From DATADD01 sp046262355 (GTDB lineage: Bacteria; Actinomycetota; CADDZG01; WHSQ01): a stretch of DNA of 27,088 nucleotides. The translations under genes were made by a program, and so were the position numbers. Position 1 is the stretch's first letter, and the number at the start of each line of letters is the position of its first letter. Shown piece by piece: positions 6,865 to 15,058 of this stretch. The DNA lies in NCBI GenBank assembly GCA_046262355.1, contig JBHEMX010000030.1, forward strand, positions 1-27,088, in the 5' to 3' direction. The notes under the pieces were generated by a model. The model saw only the letters and a program-made list of their open reading frames with translations. It had not been told where the DNA came from and did not search any database.

Positions 6865-9290
6865 TGACCCAAGAGGCACAGGTCGTGATCATCGGTGGCG
6901 GCGTCGGCGGAGCCAGCATCGCGTACCACCTCACGAAGCTCGGCTGCACCGACGTCGTCCTGCTCGACCGCAACCTGCTCACGTCGGGATCCACGTTCCA
7001 CTCGGCCGGGCTGGTCGGGCAGCTCAGGTCGTCGGTCACGCTCACTCGCATGATGATGTACGGGGCCGAGCTTTACCGCTCGCTCGAGGACGAGACCGGC
7101 GTCAACGTCGGCTGGCACGAGGTTGGGAGTCTGCGCCTCGCCTCGAGCAAGGAGCGCATGGAGGAGCTACAGCGACTGTCCGGCTGGGGCAAGACCTTCG
7201 GGCTCGATTTGGAGATCCTCTCTGCCGCGGAGGCGCACGATCTCTTCCCGCTGTTCGAGCCGGATGGCGTTCGGGGCGCCGCCCACCTCGCCACCGACGG
7301 GCACCTCGACCCCAGCGGCCTCACACAAGCCCTCGCCAAGGGAGCGCGCGCTCGGGGCGCCCGCATCATGCAGAACACGAGGGTCGTGGAGATAGAGGTC
7401 AAGGACCGGCGCGTGCGCGGCGTCGTCACCGATCAAGGCGTGATCCGCTGCGAGACCGTCGTGAACGCAGGTGGCATCTGGGCGGGAGAGCTCGGACGCC
7501 TCGCCGGCCTCAACGTCCCGGTCATGCCGATGGCGCATCAGTTCCTCATCACGAAGCCCCTGGAGGGCGTGCAAGCGAGCCTCCCAACCCTGCGGGACCC
7601 CGATCTGCTCGTGTACTTCCGGGAGGAGGTCGGCGGCCTCGTCGTCGGCGGCTACGAGCGTGACCCGGCGCCGTGGGGCCTCGAGGGGATCCCGCAGGAC
7701 TTCAACCACAGGCTGCTGTCGCCGGACCTGGAGCGCTTCGAGCCCCTCATGGAGGGAGCCATGAAGAGGATCCCGGTGCTCGAAGAGGCCGAGATAACCA
7801 ACGTCGTCAACGGCCCCGAGGCGTTCACCCCCGACGGCGAGTTCATCCTCGGAGAGTCCGAGATCCACGGTCTCTTCGTCGCCGCAGGCTTCTGTGCGCA
7901 CGGTATCGCCGGCGCGGGCGGCATCGGACGCGTGATGGCCGAGTGGATCGCCGAAGGGCAGCCCGGCTACGACCTCTGGAAGATGGACATCCGCCGCTTC
8001 GGTCGTCACTACCGCAGCCCCCGTTACACGCTCGAGCGCACGCGCGAGATCTACTCCACCTACTACGACATCCACTTCCCCAACGAGGAGCGCCGAGCCG
8101 GGCGGCCCCTGCGGAAGTCGCCGTCGTACGAGCGGCTCGTCCAACTCGGCGCGGAGTTCGGCGAGAAATCCGGGTGGGAGCGTCCCAACTGGTTCAAGTC
8201 CAACGAGGAACCGCGCCACGAGTCACTACGGCCCCGTGGCTGGGCCGGACATTTCTGGTCCAGCGCGATCGCGTCCGAGCACCTGGCGACGCGTGCGCGT
8301 GCGGGCCTGTTCGACGAGACGTCGTTCTCGAAGATAGAGATATCCGGACCCGGCTCGGCGCGTTTCTTGCAGACGCTGTGCGATAACGACATCGACAAGG
8401 GCATCGGCAGTGTGACGTACACGCAGATGCTCAACCCGCGCGGCGGCATCGAATGTGACTTCACGGTCACGCGGATCGATGAAGCACGCTTCATGATCGT
8501 CACCGGCACGGCCTTCGGCAACCACGACCTCGGGTGGATAAGAAAGCATCAGCCCGACGACCCCCGGATCCAGGTGCGCGATGTGACCTCCTCCTATGCC
8601 TGCCTGGGCCTGTGGGGGCCTCGGGCGCGCGACGTCCTCTCGAGCGTTTGTTCCGACGACCTCTCGAACGCTGCGTTCCCCTACATGAGCGCGCGCGAGA
8701 TCACCGTGGGTGATGTCCCCTGTCTCGCCCTGCGCGTCACGTACGTCGGCGAGCTCGGATGGGAGCTATATCCACCGATGGAGTTCGGAACGCGGCTGTG
8801 GGACCTGGTGATGGAGGCAGGCGCGCCACACGGCCTCGTACCCGCCGGCTACCGGGCGATCGACTCGATGCGGCTCGAGAAGGGCTATCGGGTGTGGAGC
8901 ACGGACATCACTCCCGAGGAGGATCCCTACGAGGCGAGTCTCGGCTTCTGCGTAAAGCTCGACAAGGCGGTGGAGTTCATCGGCATGGAGGCGCTGCGCG
9001 CCAAGAAGGCGCAAGGGCTCGAGCGGCGGCTCTGCTGTCTGGTGCTCGACGACTCCAGCTCGGTCACGCTCGGCAACGAGCCGGTACGCCACAAGGGGGC
9101 TATCGTGGCGCGCGTGACGTCAGGAGGCCTCGGGTACTCGGTGGAAAAAAGCATCGCCTACGCATATCTGCCGCGCGCCCTATGGGAAGTTGGAACCCGC
9201 CCGTCGATCGAGGTCTTCGGGCGCTGGGTGGAGGCGACGGTGTGCTCGGAGCCTCTGTTCGACCCCAAGGGCGAGCGGATCCGGGCGTGA
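6864..9290 (+). CDS. Dimethylglycine/sarcosine dehydrogenase-like FAD protein with GcvT domain
   Basis: An 808-residue two-module enzyme. The N-terminal DAO module (about 1-375) has VVIIGGGVGGASIAYHL with GGGVGG at 11-16, and GSTFHSAGLVG, where H46 matches the histidine that binds FAD covalently in DMGDH/SARDH. A linker (IYSTYYDIHFP) leads into the FAO_M and GCV_T folate-binding modules (about 380-800), with YVGELGWELYPP, RLEKGYRVWSTDITPEEDPYEASLGF and a GCV_T_C end. The family oxidises an N-methyl group and passes the resulting one-carbon unit to tetrahydrofolate. The ATG 6864 is chosen from GGGAGGGAACTG upstream and the 1-bp overlap with the kinase; a much longer frame back to 5943 overlaps the kinase and is spurious. 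The exact methylated substrate is not determinable. Confidence 0.92.
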   Translation: MTQEAQVVIIGGGVGGASIAYHLTKLGCTDVVLLDRNLLTSGSTFHSAGLVGQLRSSVTLTRMMMYGAELYRSLEDETGVNVGWHEVGSLRLASSKERMEELQRLSGWGKTFGLDLEILSAAEAHDLFPLFEPDGVRGAAHLATDGHLDPSGLTQALAKGARARGARIMQNTRVVEIEVKDRRVRGVVTDQGVIRCETVVNAGGIWAGELGRLAGLNVPVMPMAHQFLITKPLEGVQASLPTLRDPDLLVYFREEVGGLVVGGYERDPAPWGLEGIPQDFNHRLLSPDLERFEPLMEGAMKRIPVLEEAEITNVVNGPEAFTPDGEFILGESEIHGLFVAAGFCAHGIAGAGGIGRVMAEWIAEGQPGYDLWKMDIRRFGRHYRSPRYTLERTREIYSTYYDIHFPNEERRAGRPLRKSPSYERLVQLGAEFGEKSGWERPNWFKSNEEPRHESLRPRGWAGHFWSSAIASEHLATRARAGLFDETSFSKIEISGPGSARFLQTLCDNDIDKGIGSVTYTQMLNPRGGIECDFTVTRIDEARFMIVTGTAFGNHDLGWIRKHQPDDPRIQVRDVTSSYACLGLWGPRARDVLSSVCSDDLSNAAFPYMSAREITVGDVPCLALRVTYVGELGWELYPPMEFGTRLWDLVMEAGAPHGLVPAGYRAIDSMRLEKGYRVWSTDITPEEDPYEASLGFCVKLDKAVEFIGMEALRAKKAQGLERRLCCLVLDDSSSVTLGNEPVRHKGAIVARVTSGGLGYSVEKSIAYAYLPRALWEVGTRPSIEVFGRWVEATVCSEPLFDPKGERIRA

Positions 9291-9943
9291 CCACGTTCGA
9301 GCTAGGCGCCGGAGAGACCCTGCTCACAACCATTCGCCATGGGCTCACCCTGCTCAACCGCGACCAGAGGGTCGGGGGACGCATCGATGTCCCGTTGATC
9401 GACGAGGGGCGTCTGCAGGCCAAGGAGGCGGCGGCGGCGCTCGACGGCGCGACCTTCGACGCGGTCATCTCCTCGCCCCTGCAACGAGCGCTCGAGACGG
9501 CCTCCCTCGTGACCGGACTGTCGCCCTCGGACATAGAGGTGAACGAGGAATGCACCGAGCGCTCCTTCGGACAGATGGAGGGTGTGGATCCCGCCGAGGT
9601 CCCTGTGCGCTTCCCCCAGGTGAGGTACCTGCAGATCGGTGACGTGCGCTACTCGCTTAACCCGCCGGACGGGGAGTCCTTCGACGCACTGCACCGGCGC
9701 GCCGCATGGTTCCTCGAGGCGACACTGAAGAGCCACCGCGGCGAGAACGTGCTCGTGCTCTCGCACCAGAACTTCCTCCAACAGCTGCACGGCGCGATCA
9801 AGGGCCTCGGCCCGATCGAGTCGCTGGCGCAGGACATCCTCAATTGCGAGCTCAACCGGTTCCGTCTCGGACCCGATGGAGCGTTGCTCGACGGCGAGAC
9901 GGTGCAGCTGTGCGGCAACGCGGCGCGCTACCCCTCGTTCTGA
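9287..9943 (+). CDS. Histidine phosphatase family protein (phosphoglycerate mutase-like)
   Basis: A 218-residue phosphohistidine phosphatase. The phosphorylated histidine sits in TIRHGLT (RHG at 17-19), followed by SSPLQRALETA (62-72) with the phosphate-binding arginine, the acidic loop ECTERSFGQMEG (88-99) and the second catalytic histidine in VLVLSHQNF (H160). The GTG at 9287 overlaps the dehydrogenase stop as GTGA; longer frames back to 8759 lie inside that gene. It lacks the length and extra loops of cofactor-dependent glycolytic mutases and looks like a broad small-molecule phosphatase such as CobC/PhoE types. In this operon it may dephosphorylate a product derived from the kinase-activated substrate, which is inference from neighbours only. 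Confidence 0.88.
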   Translation: MTTFELGAGETLLTTIRHGLTLLNRDQRVGGRIDVPLIDEGRLQAKEAAAALDGATFDAVISSPLQRALETASLVTGLSPSDIEVNEECTERSFGQMEGVDPAEVPVRFPQVRYLQIGDVRYSLNPPDGESFDALHRRAAWFLEATLKSHRGENVLVLSHQNFLQQLHGAIKGLGPIESLAQDILNCELNRFRLGPDGALLDGETVQLCGNAARYPSF

Positions 9944-9953
9944 GCCTCTCTCC

Positions 9954-11267
9954 GTGTCGCCGCCGGACCGCGACGGACTGGTCACCTATCTCACGGAACG
10001 CTTCACAGAGCGCTTCTGCCCCGGCGTTCCCGCCTGGCGATACCTAGGACGGGAGGCAGAGTTCGTCCTCGTGGACCGGTGGGGACGCGCCGCCGACGCA
10101 GAGCCGGTCTTGCGGATGCTGTTGGACGAGGGCGGCTGCACGCCTGTATACGTCGCGACCCATGAGGGTCCCCGCGGACTGCTCGTCGGAGTCGAGGCGG
10201 AGTCGTGGGTCGGCTCGATCGAGGTCGGGCGAGCAACGATCGAGATCTCGGTCGGCCCGCGCCGGACCCTGTTCGAGCTGGAGAGCGACCTGGCGCCTGC
10301 GCTGCGGCGCGTCGTGCGGGCGGCGAACCGGCTCGGGATGAGGGTCTTGGGGCACGGCATCCAGCCGCGCACGCCACCCGGCGAGGCCATGATGTCGCCC
10401 AAGCCCCGCTACTTCGCCCTGCTGAGGACCCTGGGCGCGCCGTGGCTGCGCTGGACGATGACGGCGAGCGATCAGGTTCAGATCGACGTCGGCACATCCG
10501 AGCTCGCGGCGGTGACGAACGTGATGAACGCGCTCTCCGGAGCGCTCATCGCGCTCACGGCGAACTCGGCGGTCTACGGGGGGCGTCGGGGCCGCTATGC
10601 CTCCGGCCGCGAAGGGCTCATGGCCGCCACTTCGACGGAGCCACAGCGCGTCGGCATGCCGCCGCGGCCCTTCAGCGCCGCCGAGGACTATATCGACCTG
10701 GTCCTCGAACTTCGCTGTCTCATGCTTCCCGACGACTTGGGTGGCTTCCGCATGATCGACGGAGCCTTCACCGAAGCACACCTTGACGACGTGGACGGCG
10801 ATGCCCTGTTCGAAGACTTCCTGTTCCACGAGCACTACGTGTGGCCGAGCGCGCGCCCCCGCGCGCGCATAGGGACGCTGGAGATCCGCCCGGCGTGTCA
10901 GCAGCCGGGGGCCCATGGGCTCGCGCCGGCGCTGTCGCTCGGGCTCGTCGAACGCGCCGGAGACGTCGCGTCCTACCTCGACGACACGCTCGGCGAGACG
11001 TGGTGGGCGACGCTGCGCGCTTACCGGCGCGCCGCGATGGTCGCAGGGATGACGGCGCCCGAGCCGGTGCCCGGCTTCCTCCGCACGGTCGCCGAGATCG
11101 GCCGCCGGGGTCTCGAGCAACGCGGGTGCGGTGAAGAGGCTCTCTTGGACGCCGCCTTCGAACGCATCGAGCGGCGCTCGGGGCCCGCCGATGCCGCCCT
11201 CTCGTGCCTTCGGGCACACGGCATGGACGCCCTGCTCGACATGCTGGAGGTCTCGGTCCCCGACTGA
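9954..11267 (+). CDS. GCS2-family carboxylate-amine ligase (glutamate-cysteine-ligase-like)
   Basis: A 437-residue ATP-grasp-unrelated ligase of the GCS2/EgtA group, which joins the glutamate side-chain carboxylate to an amine such as cysteine. Visible signatures are LGREAEFVLVD (31-41), GRATIEISVGP (92-102), MTASDQVQIDVG (169-180), LTANSAVYGGRRGRYASGRE (201-220) and ARIGTLEIRPACQQPGAHG near residue 310, matching the Glu-rich metal/ATP site and the LEIRP-type motif. Length fits EgtA-like enzymes rather than the shorter YbdK type. The GTG at 9954 is the first usable start after the phosphatase stop (10 nt gap), although no clear ribosome-binding site precedes it, so translation may rely on coupling. 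It closes the plus-strand operon. In the context of amine demethylation it could gamma-glutamylate an amine product or make a thiol for formaldehyde handling; neither is proven. Confidence 0.82.
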   Translation: MSPPDRDGLVTYLTERFTERFCPGVPAWRYLGREAEFVLVDRWGRAADAEPVLRMLLDEGGCTPVYVATHEGPRGLLVGVEAESWVGSIEVGRATIEISVGPRRTLFELESDLAPALRRVVRAANRLGMRVLGHGIQPRTPPGEAMMSPKPRYFALLRTLGAPWLRWTMTASDQVQIDVGTSELAAVTNVMNALSGALIALTANSAVYGGRRGRYASGREGLMAATSTEPQRVGMPPRPFSAAEDYIDLVLELRCLMLPDDLGGFRMIDGAFTEAHLDDVDGDALFEDFLFHEHYVWPSARPRARIGTLEIRPACQQPGAHGLAPALSLGLVERAGDVASYLDDTLGETWWATLRAYRRAAMVAGMTAPEPVPGFLRTVAEIGRRGLEQRGCGEEALLDAAFERIERRSGPADAALSCLRAHGMDALLDMLEVSVPD

Positions 11268-11337
11268 CGTCGGTATCCGCCGGAGAGCTCGTGATGCACC
11301 GAGCGACGGTCTCGAGAGAGGGACAAGCTCTCATCCG

Positions 11338-11520
11338 GTGGAGTCATCGTCGGCGCGCCGATCTCCGCTTGGTCTCTGGATCCACGTGTTGGTCTTGGGA
11401 TTCCGAGCCAAGACCTTGGATCAGGAGGAACGAGCCAACGCCGAGCGGCGTGCGATGTTCGTGGGCCTGTGGCCGCCGATGTTCTGGCTGATCGGCGACG
11501 CGCTGCACCAGCACGAGTAG
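11338..11520 (+). CDS. Possible small protein of 60 residues, hypothetical
   Basis: A GTG-started frame of 60 codons in the gap after the ligase gene. The second half, RANAERRAMFVGLWPPMFWLIGDALHQHE, resembles the short actinobacterial proteins that end in a FVGLWxPTxxxLG hydrophobic segment, and the N-terminal part GLWIHVLVLGFRAK is also weakly hydrophobic. No convincing ribosome-binding site is seen at GTG 11338, so the start is uncertain and the frame could be a decayed or N-terminally shortened copy. It lies between convergent genes. The family resemblance is from memory of such proteins and is not verified. Confidence 0.42.
   Translation: MESSSARRSPLGLWIHVLVLGFRAKTLDQEERANAERRAMFVGLWPPMFWLIGDALHQHE
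11391..11415. other. Perfect 8-bp inverted repeat, possible convergent terminator
   Basis: GGTCTTGG (11391-11398) and CCAAGACC (11408-11415) form a perfect 8-bp stem with a 9-nt loop between the plus-strand ligase operon and the minus-strand GGDEF-EAL gene. No T-tract follows on either strand. It could be a non-canonical terminator for the operon ending at 11267, but it also lies inside the small frame at 11338-11520. The rest of the 11268-11601 gap shows nothing recognisable. Confidence 0.35.
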
Positions 11521-11601
11521 GCATCGCACACAGCACGTCCTCGAGAAGCGACTGTGTCCCCCGACCGCAACCTCACGTCTTAGGGAGGCCGAGCTAGAGC
11601 A

Positions 11602-13524
11602 TCAGTGCACGAGCTCGGCCGCCATCGCGGCCGGCTGCTCGACATGGTGCAGCAGCCACGGGATGTCGTCGGCCGGCACGGGTCTTCCCCGCCAGTATCC
11701 CTGGGCGACGTCGCAGCCCAGATCCGACAGCATGTTCCATGTGGCCTCGTCCTCCACGCCTTCGGCGACCACCTCGAGACCCAGGCTCTGCCCGAGATCG
11801 ATCGCACAACGGACGATGAGGAGATCGCCGCGACTCTCGTGCATGGTCGCAACAAGTGGCTTGGCGATCTTCAGGGTCGTGACCGGAAGTCGTTGGAGAT
11901 ACGCCAGCGAGGAGTGCCCGGTACCGAAAGTCGTCTATCGCGAGTCGCACGCCGATGTCACCAGCCGCTTGAGGGTTTCACGGGAGCGTTTCGGGTCCTG
12001 CATGATCGCCGTCTCGGTGATCTCGAGCTCCAGACTGCCCGGCGACCACCCGTGCTTGTCGAGCAGTCGCTGGATCTCGTGCGGAAGATCCGGTTCCGTG
12101 AGGCTGCGGGCAGAGACGTTGACCGCCAACGGTATGTCCAAACCTTGGTCGCGCCACGCTGCATGCTGGCGCAGGGCATTGGCGTTGACCCAGCTCCCGA
12201 GCGGCGCGGCCAAGCCTGCGCTCTCCGCCATGGGGACGAAATCGTCGGGAAAGATAAGGCCGCGGCTGGGATGCTGCCACCGCAGGAGAGCCTCGAGGCC
12301 CACGACGCGTCCAGATCGAAGGCTCACCTTCGGCTGATAGTGCAGCACCATCTGGTCGTCGGCGATGGCGCTCTTGAGATCTTGCAACAGCGCAAGGCGA
12401 CTGGGGCTGTGATCATCGGAGCTGCCCGCATAGAGCTCACAGCCCATTCTGGATGCCTTTGCCCTGTACATCGCCGCGTCGGCTCGCTGCAAGAGTCGGT
12501 TGTACTCCAATGCGTTGTCGGGATAGAGAGCGACGCCGATGCTAGCGTCGATGCTCAACGTCATGTTGTCCACGATCACGGGACGCGCCACGGCTGCACG
12601 AAGCTTGTCGGCAACCATCAGGGCGTCTTCCGCGCTCGATACGTCGTCGAGCAAGACGGCGAACTCGTCACCTCCGAAGCGCGCGATCGTATCCACTTCA
12701 CGCAGCGACTCCGGAAGTCGGACCGCCAGCCGCTGCAGCAGGACATCACCATGGTGATGGCCGAGGGTGTCGTTGATCTCCTTGAAGCCGTCGAGGTCCA
12801 TGACCATGACGGCCACGCAGCCTTGCTTGCGCCTCGCCTTCGCGATGGCCAGCTGCGCCCTGTCTCGGAACAGCGACCGGTTCGGCAATCCTGTGAGCTG
12901 ATCATGGAGGGCACGCTGCTCGCTTTGAACCGCTTGCCGGCGCAGGGCACTCGAGGTCCTTCGGGAGAAGTGGAGGACCGCGACCAGCAGCGCAAGGAAG
13001 ACGACCGACAAGCCGGCCATCATGTAGTACAGCGTGCGTGCCCCGTCGCCAAGCCAACGAGAGGCTGAAGCATGTGGCATGACCACCCGAACGGCTCCCA
13101 CATGAGTCGCCTCGGCCGTCACCGGCACGGCGATCTCGAGCCTGTCCGTGCGCGCTCGATCGACGATGGAGATACGGGTGTCCAGTTGGGACCCAGCGCC
13201 GGTCGCTGAGGTCGACGCGCGCTCGCCGAACGCATACAGAACCCGACCCGACGGGGCGAGCACCTGGATACCGACGACGCGTTCGCCGTTGCGCCGCGCA
13301 TAGCCTTCCACGGCCTCATCGAGCTTCTCGATCGCCCTGCCCGCCCGGAGGCCGCCCGCGGGGAAGTTCGGCAGGATGATGTCTTCGGAGATCGCCTCGG
13401 CGACCTGTGCGGCCTCCGCCAAACGATCCTCGCCGGCCCGCTCGACGACGCCACGAGCGAAGAACAAGGAGATGAACGCGACGATGAGCCCTATGGCAAG
13501 GGATCCTCGCAGAGCTCTCTCCAA
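11602..13524 (-). pseudogene. GGDEF-EAL cyclic-di-GMP protein disrupted by paired frameshifts in the EAL domain
   Basis: Membrane-anchored c-di-GMP enzyme. It has a first helix at residues 8-24, an extracytoplasmic sensor (about 25-165), a second helix (about 166-187), a GGDEF domain with RFGGDEF (282-288) and an intact RxxD inhibitory site (REVD, 275-278), then an EAL domain with EALLRW (411-416), NVSARSL and ELEITETAIM. The frame stops at TAG 11935-11937 after LKRLVTSACDSR (529 codons). Around it one base is missing near 11959-11961 and one is extra in the AAA at 11927-11929. Correcting both restores VDIGVRLAIDDFGTG, and the original frame then continues to the QGYWRGRPV end at 11602 (640 codons). 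As read, the protein keeps cyclase function but loses the DDFGTG metal site. Start is TTG 13524 after GAGGAA. A sequencing error pair is possible. Confidence 0.82.
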
Positions 13525-13551
13525 TTTGAAGCTTCCTCATTCCACTGTCAC

Positions 13552-13604
13552 GGGGGGGGCACCCCCAATGTCGACAGGAGCAGGCGCCTCGCTTTAGGCG
13601 TCTG
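13552..13604 (-). terminator. Hairpins downstream of the M20 peptidase gene
   Basis: CAGGCGCCT (13581-13589) pairs with AGGCGTCTG (13596-13604), a 9-bp stem with one G-U pair and a 6-nt loop, 45 nt after the M20 stop. Next on the minus strand comes a second G/C hairpin built from the G8 run at 13552-13559 and the C5 run at 13562-13566. No T-tract follows, so only a non-canonical terminator could be meant. The G8/C8 run ends 28 bp upstream of the GGDEF-EAL TTG start. Confidence 0.35.
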
Positions 13605-13648
13605 GAGCCAATTACGTGAAAGTGCCTACGGGCTCGGCGCCCGAGCCT

Positions 13649-14995
13649 CTACCGAGCCCAGCCCGGTGCCGGATCACCTAGGAGGCGGCGCGCCGCATAG
13701 ATATGGAAGCGGGTCGCGTACGCGAGGTCGTCTGAGTGGATGCGCTCGTCGCGGTTGTGGATCGTGTCGTGATAGATGTCGCTCGGCGTGCGACGCATGG
13801 GCCAGAAGCCATAAGCCACGGTTCCGAACCGCTCGCGCACGAAATGCGAGTCGCAGAAGCCGGTCGAGATCGTCGGCAGCAGGGACGCTCCGGGATCGTT
13901 GCGGTCGAGGAAGTCCTGGCACACGCCGAACAGCGCCGTGTCGATAGGGGCCACGGTGCCCCCGGTGGGCGGCTCGAGGAACTCGAGCTCATAGGGAAGA
14001 TCGTCTCCGAGCGCGGCTCTCAGCTCCAGCTCGAGGTCCTCCGGCGAGGTCCCGGGGAGAACCCGGCAATCGCACTCGACCGAGGCTCGCCCCGGCATGA
14101 CGTTGCGAGCGCTCGACCCATACAGACGCGTCGGAGCGATCGTGGATCCGAACAGCGGCGGAAGATCGTGCAGGAAGCTCGGGTGCAGGCGCGAGGCACG
14201 CTCGATCGTGCCGTCGAGGTCTCCGTTCACCGGGCCCACGAGGACCTCGAGCAGTCGGCCCATCTCCGGCCGGAGGGTCCGCTTCGTGCGGTATCGGGCG
14301 AGGCGCTCGATGAGCGCCGCAAGGCGCGGCACTGCGTTGGCGCCCGCCGTCGGGATCGACGCATGTCCCGCCTCGCCGAGCGCGGTCACCAGCACGGGCA
14401 GAGTCGCCTTCTCGCCGATGTTGATCGGGACGACGACGCGCCCGTCGGCGAGCTCCAGGCGCTCCCCTCCTCCCTCGTCGATCGAGTAGTCGCAGCGGAT
14501 GTCCGGCCGCTCGTCGCGCAACCACTTGAGCCCCACCTCGTACGTGCCGTCCTCTTCGTCGGCCTGGGCGATGAAGACGAGATCGCCGCGCGGTCGGAAC
14601 CCAGAGCGTGCGAGAACCGCCACGGTCACTGCGCGCGTGGCGGTCTCGTTCTTCATGTCGATGGCGCCGCGACCCCAGAGGAAGCCGTCCTCGTCGACGT
14701 GCCCGGAGAAGGGCGGATGCGTCCAGGTCGGCGCGTCGGCGGGAACCACGTCGGTATGGCCCATGAACATGAGCGAGGGACCTTCTCCCGTCCCGGGGAT
14801 GCGGGCGATCAGGTTGGCGCGCTCGGGATCGCGAGCGACGAGCTCGCAGTGGACGCCCGCGCCCTCCAGGTAGCTCTTGAGGAGCACCGCGGCCGGAGTC
14901 TCTCGACCGGGCGGGTTGGAGGTGTCGATCCGGATCAGGTCGCGCAGCAAAGACGTGGCTTCTGCACGTAGCGCCCCGTCATCGAGTTGCGTCAT
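13649..14995 (-). CDS. M20 family metallopeptidase/deacylase (ArgE/DapE/CPG2 type)
   Basis: A 448-residue cytoplasmic zinc hydrolase that cleaves a peptide or acyl-amino-acid bond. Metal ligands and catalytic residues are in place: MGHTDVVP (H80, D82), WGRGAIDMKN with D113, AQADEEDGT with the catalytic and ligand glutamates near 147-148, an acidic DEGGGE segment near 176, and a C-terminal IHNRDERI histidine. The lid/dimerisation domain occupies about residues 200-315 and includes GEAGHASIP. Start ATG 14995 is preceded by GAGGCAGGGTCGG. It stands alone between two damaged genes. No substrate specificity can be assigned; an N-acyl amino acid or dipeptide is the usual target of this family. Confidence 0.92.
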   Translation of the reverse strand: MTQLDDGALRAEATSLLRDLIRIDTSNPPGRETPAAVLLKSYLEGAGVHCELVARDPERANLIARIPGTGEGPSLMFMGHTDVVPADAPTWTHPPFSGHVDEDGFLWGRGAIDMKNETATRAVTVAVLARSGFRPRGDLVFIAQADEEDGTYEVGLKWLRDERPDIRCDYSIDEGGGERLELADGRVVVPINIGEKATLPVLVTALGEAGHASIPTAGANAVPRLAALIERLARYRTKRTLRPEMGRLLEVLVGPVNGDLDGTIERASRLHPSFLHDLPPLFGSTIAPTRLYGSSARNVMPGRASVECDCRVLPGTSPEDLELELRAALGDDLPYELEFLEPPTGGTVAPIDTALFGVCQDFLDRNDPGASLLPTISTGFCDSHFVRERFGTVAYGFWPMRRTPSDIYHDTIHNRDERIHSDDLAYATRFHIYAARRLLGDPAPGWAR

Positions 14996-15058
14996 CCGAC
15001 CCTGCCTCGCTCCCGCGCATGCGGCGAGCAGCGTAGCAGCGCTATCTTTCTGCGGCCC

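Noticed and set aside
11605..13068. 487-codon plus-strand frame opposite the GGDEF-EAL gene
   Set aside because: It mirrors a gene with recognisable GGDEF and EAL motifs on the minus strand, shows no domain of its own and is an artefact of high GC.
13736..14971. 411-codon plus-strand frame
   Set aside because: Exact antisense shadow of the M20 peptidase; composition is Arg/His/Glu-rich without motifs.
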